A DNA stretch of 5,483 nucleotides from positions 4,350-9,832 of the forward strand of contig PLEQ01000237.1 in assembly GCA_003136475.1 (NCBI GenBank), in the 5' to 3' direction. Origin of the DNA: Deltaproteobacteria bacterium (GTDB taxonomy: Bacteria > Bdellovibrionota_B > Oligoflexia > Oligoflexales > Bog-1112). Position numbers and translations under genes: made by a program. The notes beneath the pieces were generated by a model, which was given only the letters and a program-made list of their open reading frames with translations, did no database searches and had not been told where the DNA came from. Positions 1-5,483 of the stretch are shown piece by piece. Every line of letters starts with the position of its first letter. The stretch's first letter is position 1.

Positions 1-1
1 C

Positions 2-751
2 CTAGACTCTGGCTGACGCCATAATCAAGAGGGCACAGGCCTTTTCGTCGATGGGGGCACTCAATTTCTGAACCATCCGCCCTTTGCTCATGATGAAGAC
101 CGTGTCGACAATATCCTTGATGTGGTGGAGAGAATGCGTAATGAAGACTACGGCTACGCCCTGTTGTTTGGCTTGGACAATTAAGTTCAAAACCTCTTGT
201 GTTTGATTCAGGGATAGCGCGCTGGTGGGCTCATCCAGAATCAAAAGCCTGGCGCCAAAATAACGCGCCCGAGCTATAGCCACCGCCTGTTTTTCACCTC
301 CGGAAAGGTAGGAGACAGGGGTGTCGGGCTTTAGGCGACGTGCAATCTTCATGCTCTGCAGCTGACTGGTGACGACCGTGTTCATGAACTCCATATCCAG
401 AGCCTGGATACCCCAGCGCTTTTTCTTGGGTTCTTTACCCAGAAAAAAATTGCGCGCAATCGATAATTTCTCCACCAGGCCGAGATGTTGGTAGACCGTT
501 TGAATACCCAAGCTCTGCGCTCGTTTGGGGCTAAAATGCGTCGGATCGACGAGCTTTCCTTCCCAGTGCATAGTCCCGGCGCTGGGCGGATGGTAACCTG
601 AGATAATTTTAATGAGTGTCGACTTACCGGCGCCATTATCTCCTAAGAGTGCGACCACCTCACCAGCGTGAACACTCAAATCGATGTGAGACAGCACCGC
701 ATTGTTACCGAAATGCTTGGAAACCCCAGCCAATTGCAGACGCAGGCTCAT
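2..751 (-). CDS. Sugar ABC transporter ATP-binding protein, single-domain FrcA type
   Basis: Cytoplasmic ATPase that powers the importer formed with the permease and binding protein encoded just before it. The 249-residue protein has one complete nucleotide-binding domain: Walker A GDNGAGKST (37-45), Q-loop Gln88 in TVYQHLGL, signature LSGGE (149-153), Walker B LLILDEP (169-175) and switch His206 in FITHS. Most ribose/xylose-type importers use a fused double-domain ATPase of about 500 residues. This short form resembles FrcA of the rhizobial fructose importer, including an xNFFLGKE-like stretch after the Q-loop, and would act as a homodimer. The chosen ATG overlaps the permease stop by 4 nt (ATGA) and has GAGGA upstream. 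The frame is open further upstream, but those residues do not look like an ABC protein and lie inside the permease gene. The TAG stop is at 4-2, so the gene is complete. Substrate is inferred from the iol neighbours; family confidence is high. Confidence 0.95.
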   Translation of the reverse strand: MSLRLQLAGVSKHFGNNAVLSHIDLSVHAGEVVALLGDNGAGKSTLIKIISGYHPPSAGTMHWEGKLVDPTHFSPKRAQSLGIQTVYQHLGLVEKLSIARNFFLGKEPKKKRWGIQALDMEFMNTVVTSQLQSMKIARRLKPDTPVSYLSGGEKQAVAIARARYFGARLLILDEPTSALSLNQTQEVLNLIVQAKQQGVAVVFITHSLHHIKDIVDTVFIMSKGRMVQKLSAPIDEKACALLIMASARV

Positions 752-1719
752 GTTTCGATCCTCAAAAGTTTCAAGACCCGTCCGTTGATCAAAACAGCTG
801 CAATAAGAATGACGCCCACTATAGCGCGAAACCAGTAATTCGAAATCCCCGCCTGAACTAGCCCGGTAGTCAGTACGCCCAGGATTAAGGTTCCGATCAA
901 GGATCCCAGCACGGTGCCCACCCCGCCAGACAGCGCAGTGCCACCCATCACAGCAATGGCGATGGCTTTGAGGGCGTATTGCTCGCCTGCAAGCGGAGAG
1001 ATCGTTTCCAAATGGGCGAACTGAATGATAGCGGCCAAAGCTGGCAGAGCCCCAGTCACCGCAAAGCAAAAAACTTTAACGCCTGCTGTGCGAATTCCCA
1101 TCGCAAACGCCGCTTGCTCGTTGCCACCGGTTGCCATAATCCAGTTGCCAAGGGAGCTGCGTTTCAACAGATACATAAAAGCCAGACCCAAGATCATCCA
1201 GATGAGAAAGGAGATGCGAAAGCCATAGATCAAGTCACTTGCCAGCCAATGCACACCGGAACGCGCATCCAAGTCGGCAATGGGAAAACCATTCGTGAAC
1301 ACCAGCAGGCACCCTTGCCAGAACATCATGGTACCGAGCGTAATAATAAATGAGGGCAAGTTCGTTTTGACGGTCAGGTAACCATTGAAGGCACCGAGTG
1401 CTGCGCCCAGGCTTAAAGTGAGGACAAAAGTAAGCACCGGATGCAGGTTCCACGTCAAAACCCCATGGGCATAAAAAATACCACCGACCGCAAAAATGGC
1501 ACCCACCGATAAATCGATTTCGCCAGCAATCAACAACAAGGTCACACCTAAAGCAATGATACCAAGCTCTGTCGAGGAACTGATCAAAGCTCCCCACGAT
1601 TCGAAGCTCAGAAAATGCGGAGCGATGACCGAAAAAATTGCCACCAGACTGAGGAGAGCCACGCAGCTCCCGATTTCAGGTTTTCTTAGGAACGCGAAGG
1701 GACTTTTTTCAACCGTCAT
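748..1719 (-). CDS. Sugar ABC transporter permease, ribose/fructose (BPD_transp_2) family
   Basis: Inner-membrane channel subunit of the importer, 323 residues, close to the usual length for RbsC/FrcC-type permeases. I see about ten hydrophobic stretches, roughly at 16-34, 42-66, 70-86, 93-118, 120-143, 168-186, 212-234, 248-262, 266-290 and 296-312. Family hallmarks are GEIDLSVGAI (66-75), LPSFIITLGT (121-130), the cytoplasmic coupling loop GGNEQAAFAMGI (198-209) that contacts the ATPase, and KAIAIAVMGGTALSGG (251-266). The ATG shares one base with the stop of the binding-protein gene (TAATG) and has AAGGA about 8 nt upstream. Its TGA overlaps the ATPase start. The binding protein-permease-ATPase order matches frcBCA-type operons. 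Myo-inositol as substrate is inferred from the linked iol genes; the permease sequence does not settle it. Confidence 0.95.
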   Translation of the reverse strand: MTVEKSPFAFLRKPEIGSCVALLSLVAIFSVIAPHFLSFESWGALISSSTELGIIALGVTLLLIAGEIDLSVGAIFAVGGIFYAHGVLTWNLHPVLTFVLTLSLGAALGAFNGYLTVKTNLPSFIITLGTMMFWQGCLLVFTNGFPIADLDARSGVHWLASDLIYGFRISFLIWMILGLAFMYLLKRSSLGNWIMATGGNEQAAFAMGIRTAGVKVFCFAVTGALPALAAIIQFAHLETISPLAGEQYALKAIAIAVMGGTALSGGVGTVLGSLIGTLILGVLTTGLVQAGISNYWFRAIVGVILIAAVLINGRVLKLLRIET

Positions 1720-2648
1720 TAGCGCAGTCCTTTTTTAACTAAATCAAAAACCTCGCTCGCATTTTGCTTATCGACAAACGAACTCGCTGTGTCCACCGAC
1801 TGGGGGAATTTATGAGTACGGAGAAGGGCTACCAGTTGGCTTATGCCTAAGTAGCCTTGGCGGTAAGGGTCTTGGTCAATCGTGAAGGCCACGCCCCCTT
1901 CCCGGATCAACTGGACCGTAAAGGGCGAGAGATCGAAACTCGCAAGATAGATCGGTCGCTGCTTTTTCTGAAAAAATCGGCCGATCGCGTGTAAACAGGC
2001 GGGCCCCAAGCAAAAGACGGCTAAGGTGTCAGGGTTGCGGTTTAAATAACTTTGAAGCACGTTCGTCACAGCTGCAGCGTCGTCACCGATATCAAGCTTG
2101 GCGACTGTGATACCTCTCGCACTGAGATAATCTTGAATGCCTTGGCGACGATGCTCAAGGCCGGCATGCCCAGGTTGATGGTTGGCAATCAAGACCCGCG
2201 ACTGAATTTTTCCGCTGGCCCAGGCGCGTTCACCAACTTTTTGACCCGCAACATAATCATCCATCCCGATAAAGGCTAAATGCGGATTCTTGGCTAGAGC
2301 CTGCGGGCTTGGCCGCGAGTTGACGAGCACGACTGGAATCTTTAAATCGCGAGCCTTCCTTAAACTCCGAGCGAGTGAAAGATCATTCGGAACAGTGAGC
2401 GCAATCGCATCAGGCTTCGCAGCAATCGCTGCGTCGAGAAGCTCCACTTGACGAGCCAGATCGTTCGGCGTCTCGGGTGCCATAAAATGCACGTCCACCT
2501 TCTCATCCAACCCAGCTTGCCGAGCTCCTTGGTAGATAATATTCCAGAAGGGATCTCCCGCACCGGCATGGGCAACAAAGTAAATTTTTTCCTTCCCCAT
2601 GGCGCAAGTCGCCAGGCAGAGCCATAGGAAAAGAAAGCTATTCTTCAT
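1719..2648 (-). CDS. Periplasmic sugar-binding protein of the ABC importer (probable inositol binding)
   Basis: Captures the sugar outside the inner membrane and delivers it to the permease. The 309-residue protein is a type I (LacI/RbsB-like) periplasmic binding protein. Its N-terminus MKNSFLFLWLCLATCAMG is a short signal peptide, most simply cleaved after AMG (about residue 18). Recognisable fold elements are HAGAGDPFWNIIYQGARQA (27-45, first strand and sugar-binding Asp/Phe/Trp), GMDDYVAGQKVGERA (128-142), GHAGLEHRRQG (160-170) and FTIDQDPYRQGYLG (255-268, with the hinge-side Asp258/Gln259). The ATG at 2648 fits AGGA about 7 nt upstream and forms TGATG with the iolB stop. An in-frame TTG one codon earlier is less likely. 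The gene is followed immediately by permease and ATPase genes. The ligand is not provable from sequence, but location directly after iolB points to myo-inositol or another cyclitol. Confidence 0.93.
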   Translation of the reverse strand: MKNSFLFLWLCLATCAMGKEKIYFVAHAGAGDPFWNIIYQGARQAGLDEKVDVHFMAPETPNDLARQVELLDAAIAAKPDAIALTVPNDLSLARSLRKARDLKIPVVLVNSRPSPQALAKNPHLAFIGMDDYVAGQKVGERAWASGKIQSRVLIANHQPGHAGLEHRRQGIQDYLSARGITVAKLDIGDDAAAVTNVLQSYLNRNPDTLAVFCLGPACLHAIGRFFQKKQRPIYLASFDLSPFTVQLIREGGVAFTIDQDPYRQGYLGISQLVALLRTHKFPQSVDTASSFVDKQNASEVFDLVKKGLR

Positions 2649-3454
2649 CAAAGTCCTGTCACTAGGCGATCGTGTGGTGCTGTGTATTCAAAACCTTTGT
2701 AGATTTCTTCTCCGTGTCGAATGGCCCAAATGTAGTACATCCAGTAACCTGGTGCTGCGACTTGCGCATGGTCCTTAGCCCCATCGATAAACAGCAAGTC
2801 TTGGTGGTGAATCCTTTCCACCGTTTCACCGCACTGACCAAAACCAAAACCTACGATGGGGTCGAATTCGTAGTAGTAGAGCTCATTTTGAAGGTGATGG
2901 TGCGGTGGGTAACTACTCCAGCAGCCCGGAAAATTAACGACTTCGCCGAGGACAAGTTGCGCTTCGGGCGGCGCTATACTTGCATCAAAGACGGTTCGCA
3001 CCCGTCGGTAAGCGGCATCGCCCAAGAGGCCTTTGCCACGGTGCTCGGTCGTCACCTCTGTCGGCAGATAAACTCGCGAAGCAAAAGTCTGGGCGTTCGG
3101 CGTTTGCACAAGTCCGAAGCGACACTGCGTGTCGCTCGCGATCGTCACCGAACTATGGGGGTACAAATGCAAGACGAACGGATTTTCCTCTTGCCAATGT
3201 TGACGCCGGATGCAGAGCGTTTGCTGCTTTTGGTCTGGCTCGAATGCCGAACTTTTGGCAAAACTCTCAGTCTCGAGACTCACGGTGGCTTCACCTTGAA
3301 TGAGCACGAGCGCACTTTCCAAAGCCTGGGATTCAAAATGATAGCGATCTTTATCAAGCTGGAGCAGAGCAAAACTCATCTGCTCATGCATGGGTAGCAA
3401 AGAATGGAGACCGGACCGCAGTTCCTGCTGACGCAAAGTGGTGACAAGACCCAT
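2648..3454 (-). CDS. iolB: 5-deoxy-glucuronate isomerase (KduI/IolB family)
   Basis: Cytoplasmic isomerase converting 5-deoxy-D-glucuronate to 5-dehydro-2-deoxy-D-gluconate (DKG) in inositol breakdown. The 268-residue length is typical of IolB. The double-cupin signature is clear: LVLGEVVNFPGCWSSYPP (167-184), then HHH (185-187), Glu191 and ELYYYEFDPIVGFG (191-204), with a later cupin His229 in KDHAQVAAPGYWMYYIW (227-243). The His/Glu cluster is the expected metal site. The N-terminal cupin (about 25-125) is degenerate, as is normal for the family. The start MGLVTTLRQQ lies 4 nt after the transaldolase TAA and has AAGGGGG about 12 nt upstream, inside the transaldolase end. The reading frame is open about 45 codons further upstream, but that part lies in the transaldolase gene and is unlike IolB. 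The PPHHHLQ sequence differs from the commoner PPHKHD form. Related KduI acts on another uronate, but the iolE neighbour favours IolB. Confidence 0.93.
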   Translation of the reverse strand: MGLVTTLRQQELRSGLHSLLPMHEQMSFALLQLDKDRYHFESQALESALVLIQGEATVSLETESFAKSSAFEPDQKQQTLCIRRQHWQEENPFVLHLYPHSSVTIASDTQCRFGLVQTPNAQTFASRVYLPTEVTTEHRGKGLLGDAAYRRVRTVFDASIAPPEAQLVLGEVVNFPGCWSSYPPHHHLQNELYYYEFDPIVGFGFGQCGETVERIHHQDLLFIDGAKDHAQVAAPGYWMYYIWAIRHGEEIYKGFEYTAPHDRLVTGL

Positions 3455-3458
3455 CCGC

Positions 3459-4505
3459 TTAAGCCCCCTTAAGAAGGTCTTGCCGTATCCAACGCCGCAA
3501 ATCGTCGAGACCCGTGAGAAACTGTCCCAAAGTATCTTGGGTGGGCCCAAAGGTGACAAAATCCTGTTCGCGCAAACCTTCTTCCGCAAGCACTTTGCGA
3601 AAATCCGGAATCTTATCCAACGCGTTCAAAATCCGTGTATCCACAGCTTGCGTAATCGTTTGGGTCAGAGCCAGCTCTGCGATATCGAACTTTTTCCACC
3701 ATGCGTAAGGGATCGAAAGGACGACATCGGGTCCAATCAACTCGGTCCAATGCAGCTGGTGACGGTAGGCAGCTGCCAGCAAGCGCGACTGGTAGTTCTG
3801 CGCTTTGAAAACGGCATAAGCTTTTTTAAAGACGGCCGGCCCCGACCACGGCAAAGCTGTGGGGTCGATCACAAGACCCTCTTTTTCCAAACAACGTCGC
3901 AGATAGTCTTCCACACGTCCGACCATAATCGTGACACAGGGACTTAAATTTTGCGTGGCTTTGCCAGCTAGACGCGCTCTCTGCCAACCTCGCTCGACCG
4001 CTTCCGCACAGGCGATCGCTTGCGCGACTGAGAAACTGACGGTGGCATTGATGGAAATGCCCTCGGCCGTGAGCTCTTCCATCGCTCGCATACCGGACAC
4101 AGTGGCCGGAACTTTCACCATAATGTTCGGTGCCAAATCTGCCAACTGACGACCGTGCGTGACCATGCGTTTTGTGGATCGGTAGTAACGAGGATCGACT
4201 TGTAAGGAGAGCTTACCTTTTTTACCCTGCGTCTTTTCAAAGACCGGGAGCAATTGCTGAGCAGCAGCTCGTCCAATAGCCTCAATCATAAGCCAAGCCA
4301 GATCATCTTCGCTCGCATCCGGATGCTCTTGCATTTGGGCTCTGAGCAAGGGCTGCCACAATTCCTGACTCCGGACCAGACTTTGAAAAACAATAACCGG
4401 ATTGGAAGTGGCTCCAACCGCGCCCGCTGCCACCCCCTCACGCAGGTGTTCGGGATCACAGGAGTCATTCCAAAAATCGACACCGAGTTGCGTTGTTTCA
4501 AACAT
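3459..4505 (-). CDS. Transaldolase-family protein in the inositol cluster
   Basis: A class I (Schiff-base) TIM-barrel enzyme of 348 residues, longer than TalB (317). By my alignment to E. coli TalB, Asp14 (FWNDSCD) matches Asp17, Asn35 (GATSNP) matches Asn35, Lys131 (IMVKVPAT) matches Schiff-base Lys132, Asn153 and Thr155 (INATVSFS) match Asn154 and Thr156, Arg197 (IMVGR) matches Arg181, and Arg248 (AYRH) matches Arg228. Two sites differ: Gln102 (LQVDPR) sits where TalB has catalytic Glu96, and Met194 where TalB has Phe178. Housekeeping transaldolase transfers dihydroxyacetone from fructose 6-phosphate or sedoheptulose 7-phosphate. Placement between iolE and iolB suggests instead that it processes DKG; this is inference. 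The ATG at 4505 follows the iolE TAA by 1 nt and starts where homology should start, but has no clear ribosome site and would rely on coupling. In-frame ATGs at 4523 (GAGA upstream) and 4535 are alternatives. TAA ends the gene 4 nt before iolB. Confidence 0.88.
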   Translation of the reverse strand: MFETTQLGVDFWNDSCDPEHLREGVAAGAVGATSNPVIVFQSLVRSQELWQPLLRAQMQEHPDASEDDLAWLMIEAIGRAAAQQLLPVFEKTQGKKGKLSLQVDPRYYRSTKRMVTHGRQLADLAPNIMVKVPATVSGMRAMEELTAEGISINATVSFSVAQAIACAEAVERGWQRARLAGKATQNLSPCVTIMVGRVEDYLRRCLEKEGLVIDPTALPWSGPAVFKKAYAVFKAQNYQSRLLAAAYRHQLHWTELIGPDVVLSIPYAWWKKFDIAELALTQTITQAVDTRILNALDKIPDFRKVLAEEGLREQDFVTFGPTQDTLGQFLTGLDDLRRWIRQDLLKGA

Positions 4506-4506
4506 T

Positions 4507-5418
4507 TTACGGCGCTGTGGCATAACGTTTCTCATATGTGGAAGATAAAATACTATTCAAGTAACTATAAGCCGTGCGGGCATAAACGAGCGGATTGGCT
4601 ACTGCTGGATCTTGCTCCGCCTCGACCACGAGCCAACCCTCATAGCCATGACCCACGATCTCTCGCAGCAAAGGCGCAAAATCGATGCCACCATCACCGG
4701 GCACCGTAAACACACCCTCTTTGACACACTGTAGAAAACTGTTCTTGTCCCACATCTTGCTATGCACCGGCCTGCGAATATCTTTCAAATGAATATGCTG
4801 AACCCGGTCGGCAACATTGGACCAAAAAGACAAGGGATCACAATTCGCAAAACTGAGATGCCCCGTATCAAAGCACAGGCCAACGTGTTGCGGATCGGTG
4901 CTGGCTAAAAGTTGCAAGATTTCAGGCTCCTCTTGAATGACCGTCCCCATATGATGATGATAAGCGATGGTGATGCCGTATTGTTCACAGATAGCAGCTG
5001 CCTGATGAAGCGCTCGTGAGAAAAGCGCCCAGTCCGCCTTTTGCATGCGAGGGCGTTGCGTGAGCAAGACCTCGATAGAGCCATGTACAGTTCCCGTACA
5101 TTCACAAAAATTGATCCGCTTGGCTCCCGCTTCAGCCAGAACAGTCAGTCGTTCTTCAAGCCTTTTCTGTTCGACTGCGAAGGGTGAACTCAGAAAAAAG
5201 GTCGAGTGCCAAGCCGAAGCGAGCTCTAACTTATAATCTTGCAAGAGGCTTTTGATCGCCTGGCCCGAGCTCGGAAACTTATGACCGATCTCCGTACCCA
5301 CAAAGCCTGCAGCTTGCATTTCCGTCAAGCATTGTTCAAGACTGACATCACCACCCAACTCATGCAGATCATCATTGCTCCAGTTGATGGGCGCGATCGC
5401 TAACTTAATGCCTGCCAT
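4507..5418 (-). CDS. iolE: Inosose dehydratase (2-keto-myo-inositol dehydratase)
   Basis: Dehydrates scyllo-inosose (2-keto-myo-inositol) to 3D-(3,5/4)-trihydroxycyclohexane-1,2-dione, an early cytoplasmic step of inositol breakdown. The 303-residue protein is an AP-endonuclease-type TIM barrel with typical IolE landmarks: IAPINWSNDD (8-17), GTEIG (41-45), CECTGTVHG (105-113), YHHHMGT (153-159), FDTGH (183-187), HIHLKD (208-213), VPGDGGIDF (239-247) and VVEAEQD (264-270). Conserved metal-site candidates include Asp184, His187, His210 and one Glu of VVEAE. The ATG at 5418 is preferred because GAAAGGAA lies at proper spacing and homology begins with MAGIKLAIAP. An ATG nine codons earlier (5445) has no ribosome site and adds only a hydrophobic MFIFLKGIL. 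TAA at 4509-4507 is followed 1 nt later by the transaldolase ATG, so the two are probably translated together. Family call is strong; the exact inosose isomer used is not determined. Confidence 0.95.
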   Translation of the reverse strand: MAGIKLAIAPINWSNDDLHELGGDVSLEQCLTEMQAAGFVGTEIGHKFPSSGQAIKSLLQDYKLELASAWHSTFFLSSPFAVEQKRLEERLTVLAEAGAKRINFCECTGTVHGSIEVLLTQRPRMQKADWALFSRALHQAAAICEQYGITIAYHHHMGTVIQEEPEILQLLASTDPQHVGLCFDTGHLSFANCDPLSFWSNVADRVQHIHLKDIRRPVHSKMWDKNSFLQCVKEGVFTVPGDGGIDFAPLLREIVGHGYEGWLVVEAEQDPAVANPLVYARTAYSYLNSILSSTYEKRYATAP

Positions 5419-5483
5419 CAGAATTCCTTTCAAAAAGATGAACATAATTTTTGCGTGCCGCTGCGACTTGCGACGATTGGGAA
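5405..5483 (-). CDS. Possible 3' end of an upstream operon gene, perhaps iolD
   Basis: The 65 nt upstream of iolE are too short to identify a gene safely. One minus-strand frame enters from the window edge and runs to TAA at 5407-5405, overlapping the iolE start by 14 nt. Its tail contains QVAAARKNYVHLFER. From memory this resembles the Arg/Lys/Tyr-rich C-terminal helix of IolD (the trihydroxycyclohexane-dione hydrolase that acts after IolE), but the match is short and weak. A second frame ends at TGA 5432-5430, 11 nt before iolE, with a serine-rich tail that looks less like a protein end. If neither is coding, this stretch would be leader or promoter DNA. The dense packing of the rest of the cluster favours a coding tail. 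Confidence 0.3.
   Translation of the reverse strand, partial: SQSSQVAAARKNYVHLFERNSDGRH
5421..5428 (-). promoter_or_regulatory. Ribosome binding site deciding the iolE start
   Basis: On the minus strand GAAAGGAA precedes ATG at 5418 by a few bases, a good purine-rich Shine-Dalgarno match. It supports the start at 5418 over the in-frame ATG at 5445, which has only AAAAATT upstream. Confidence 0.7.

Noticed and set aside
752..1069. N-terminal extension of the ATPase frame by 106 codons
   Set aside because: The extra residues are out-of-frame permease sequence; the ABC domain starts at the ATG at 751 with a ribosome site and ATGA overlap.
2672..3397. 241-codon plus-strand open frame opposite iolB
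   Set aside because: It lies wholly antisense to a confidently identified iolB, has no recognisable domain, and its composition (Cys, Arg, His rich) fits a shadow frame.
3455..3589. N-terminal extension of iolB by 45 codons
   Set aside because: The residues are Cys/Gly/Arg-rich shadow of the transaldolase C-terminus; IolB-like length and homology begin at 3454.
3438..3947. Plus-strand open frame of 169 codons opposite the transaldolase
   Set aside because: Antisense to conserved transaldolase sequence, with no family features and no ribosome site that stands out.
4254..4709. Plus-strand open frame crossing the iolE/transaldolase junction
   Set aside because: Antisense to two conserved genes and low-complexity (Ser, His, Pro rich); most likely chance.
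4012..5400. Two GCGATCGC palindromes (4012-4019 and 5393-5400), reminiscent of cyanobacterial HIP1
   Set aside because: Both fall inside coding sequence, and two copies in 5.5 kb is far below the density expected in HIP1-rich genomes; not enough to assign a host or a function.
5430..5483. Possible promoter before iolE (TATGTT as a -10 box)
   Set aside because: No convincing -35 at the right spacing and the region may be coding; the box is a weak match.
1..5483. CRISPR arrays, tRNA/rRNA genes, insertion sequences, terminators
   Set aside because: No direct-repeat arrays, RNA-gene signatures, transposase-like frames, terminal repeats or hairpin-plus-T-run terminators were seen; nearly all bases are in the six coding genes.

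Overview
The window is one tightly packed, leftward (minus-strand) gene cluster for uptake and breakdown of an inositol. Every supported gene is on the minus strand, so transcription runs from about 5483 down to 2. Base composition is mid-range, at roughly 50-53% G+C by eye. A periplasmic-type binding protein with a cleavable N-terminal signal suggests a Gram-negative host. I cannot name the genus.

Layout in transcription order: (a) a possible C-terminal tail of an upstream gene (5483-5405), perhaps iolD; (b) iolE, inosose dehydratase (5418-4507); (c) a long transaldolase-family protein (4505-3459); (d) iolB, 5-deoxy-glucuronate isomerase (3454-2648); (e) a sugar-binding protein (2648-1719); (f) a ribose/fructose-type ABC permease (1719-748); (g) a short single-domain ABC ATPase of the FrcA type (751-2), whose stop codon lies 1 nt from the window edge. 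Junctions are all coupled: a 1-nt gap, a 4-nt gap, TGATG (1-nt overlap), TAATG (1-nt overlap) and ATGA (4-nt overlap). No internal promoter or terminator is visible, so the six genes look like part of one transcript that probably began upstream of the window.

Proposed working model: the ABC transporter imports myo-inositol or a relative. A dehydrogenase outside the window would oxidise it to the inosose, IolE dehydrates that, IolD (possibly just upstream) opens the ring, and IolB gives 5-dehydro-2-deoxy-gluconate (DKG). The unusual part is the transaldolase between iolE and iolB. Canonical pathways phosphorylate DKG with IolC and split it with the aldolase IolJ. The transaldolase could instead move the dihydroxyacetone half of unphosphorylated DKG to glyceraldehyde 3-phosphate, giving fructose 6-phosphate plus malonate semialdehyde. 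This would replace both IolC and IolJ. Its active site keeps the Schiff-base lysine but appears to carry Gln where E. coli TalB has its catalytic Glu96, and Met where TalB has Phe178. The substrate and route are inference; the gene families are clear from sequence.
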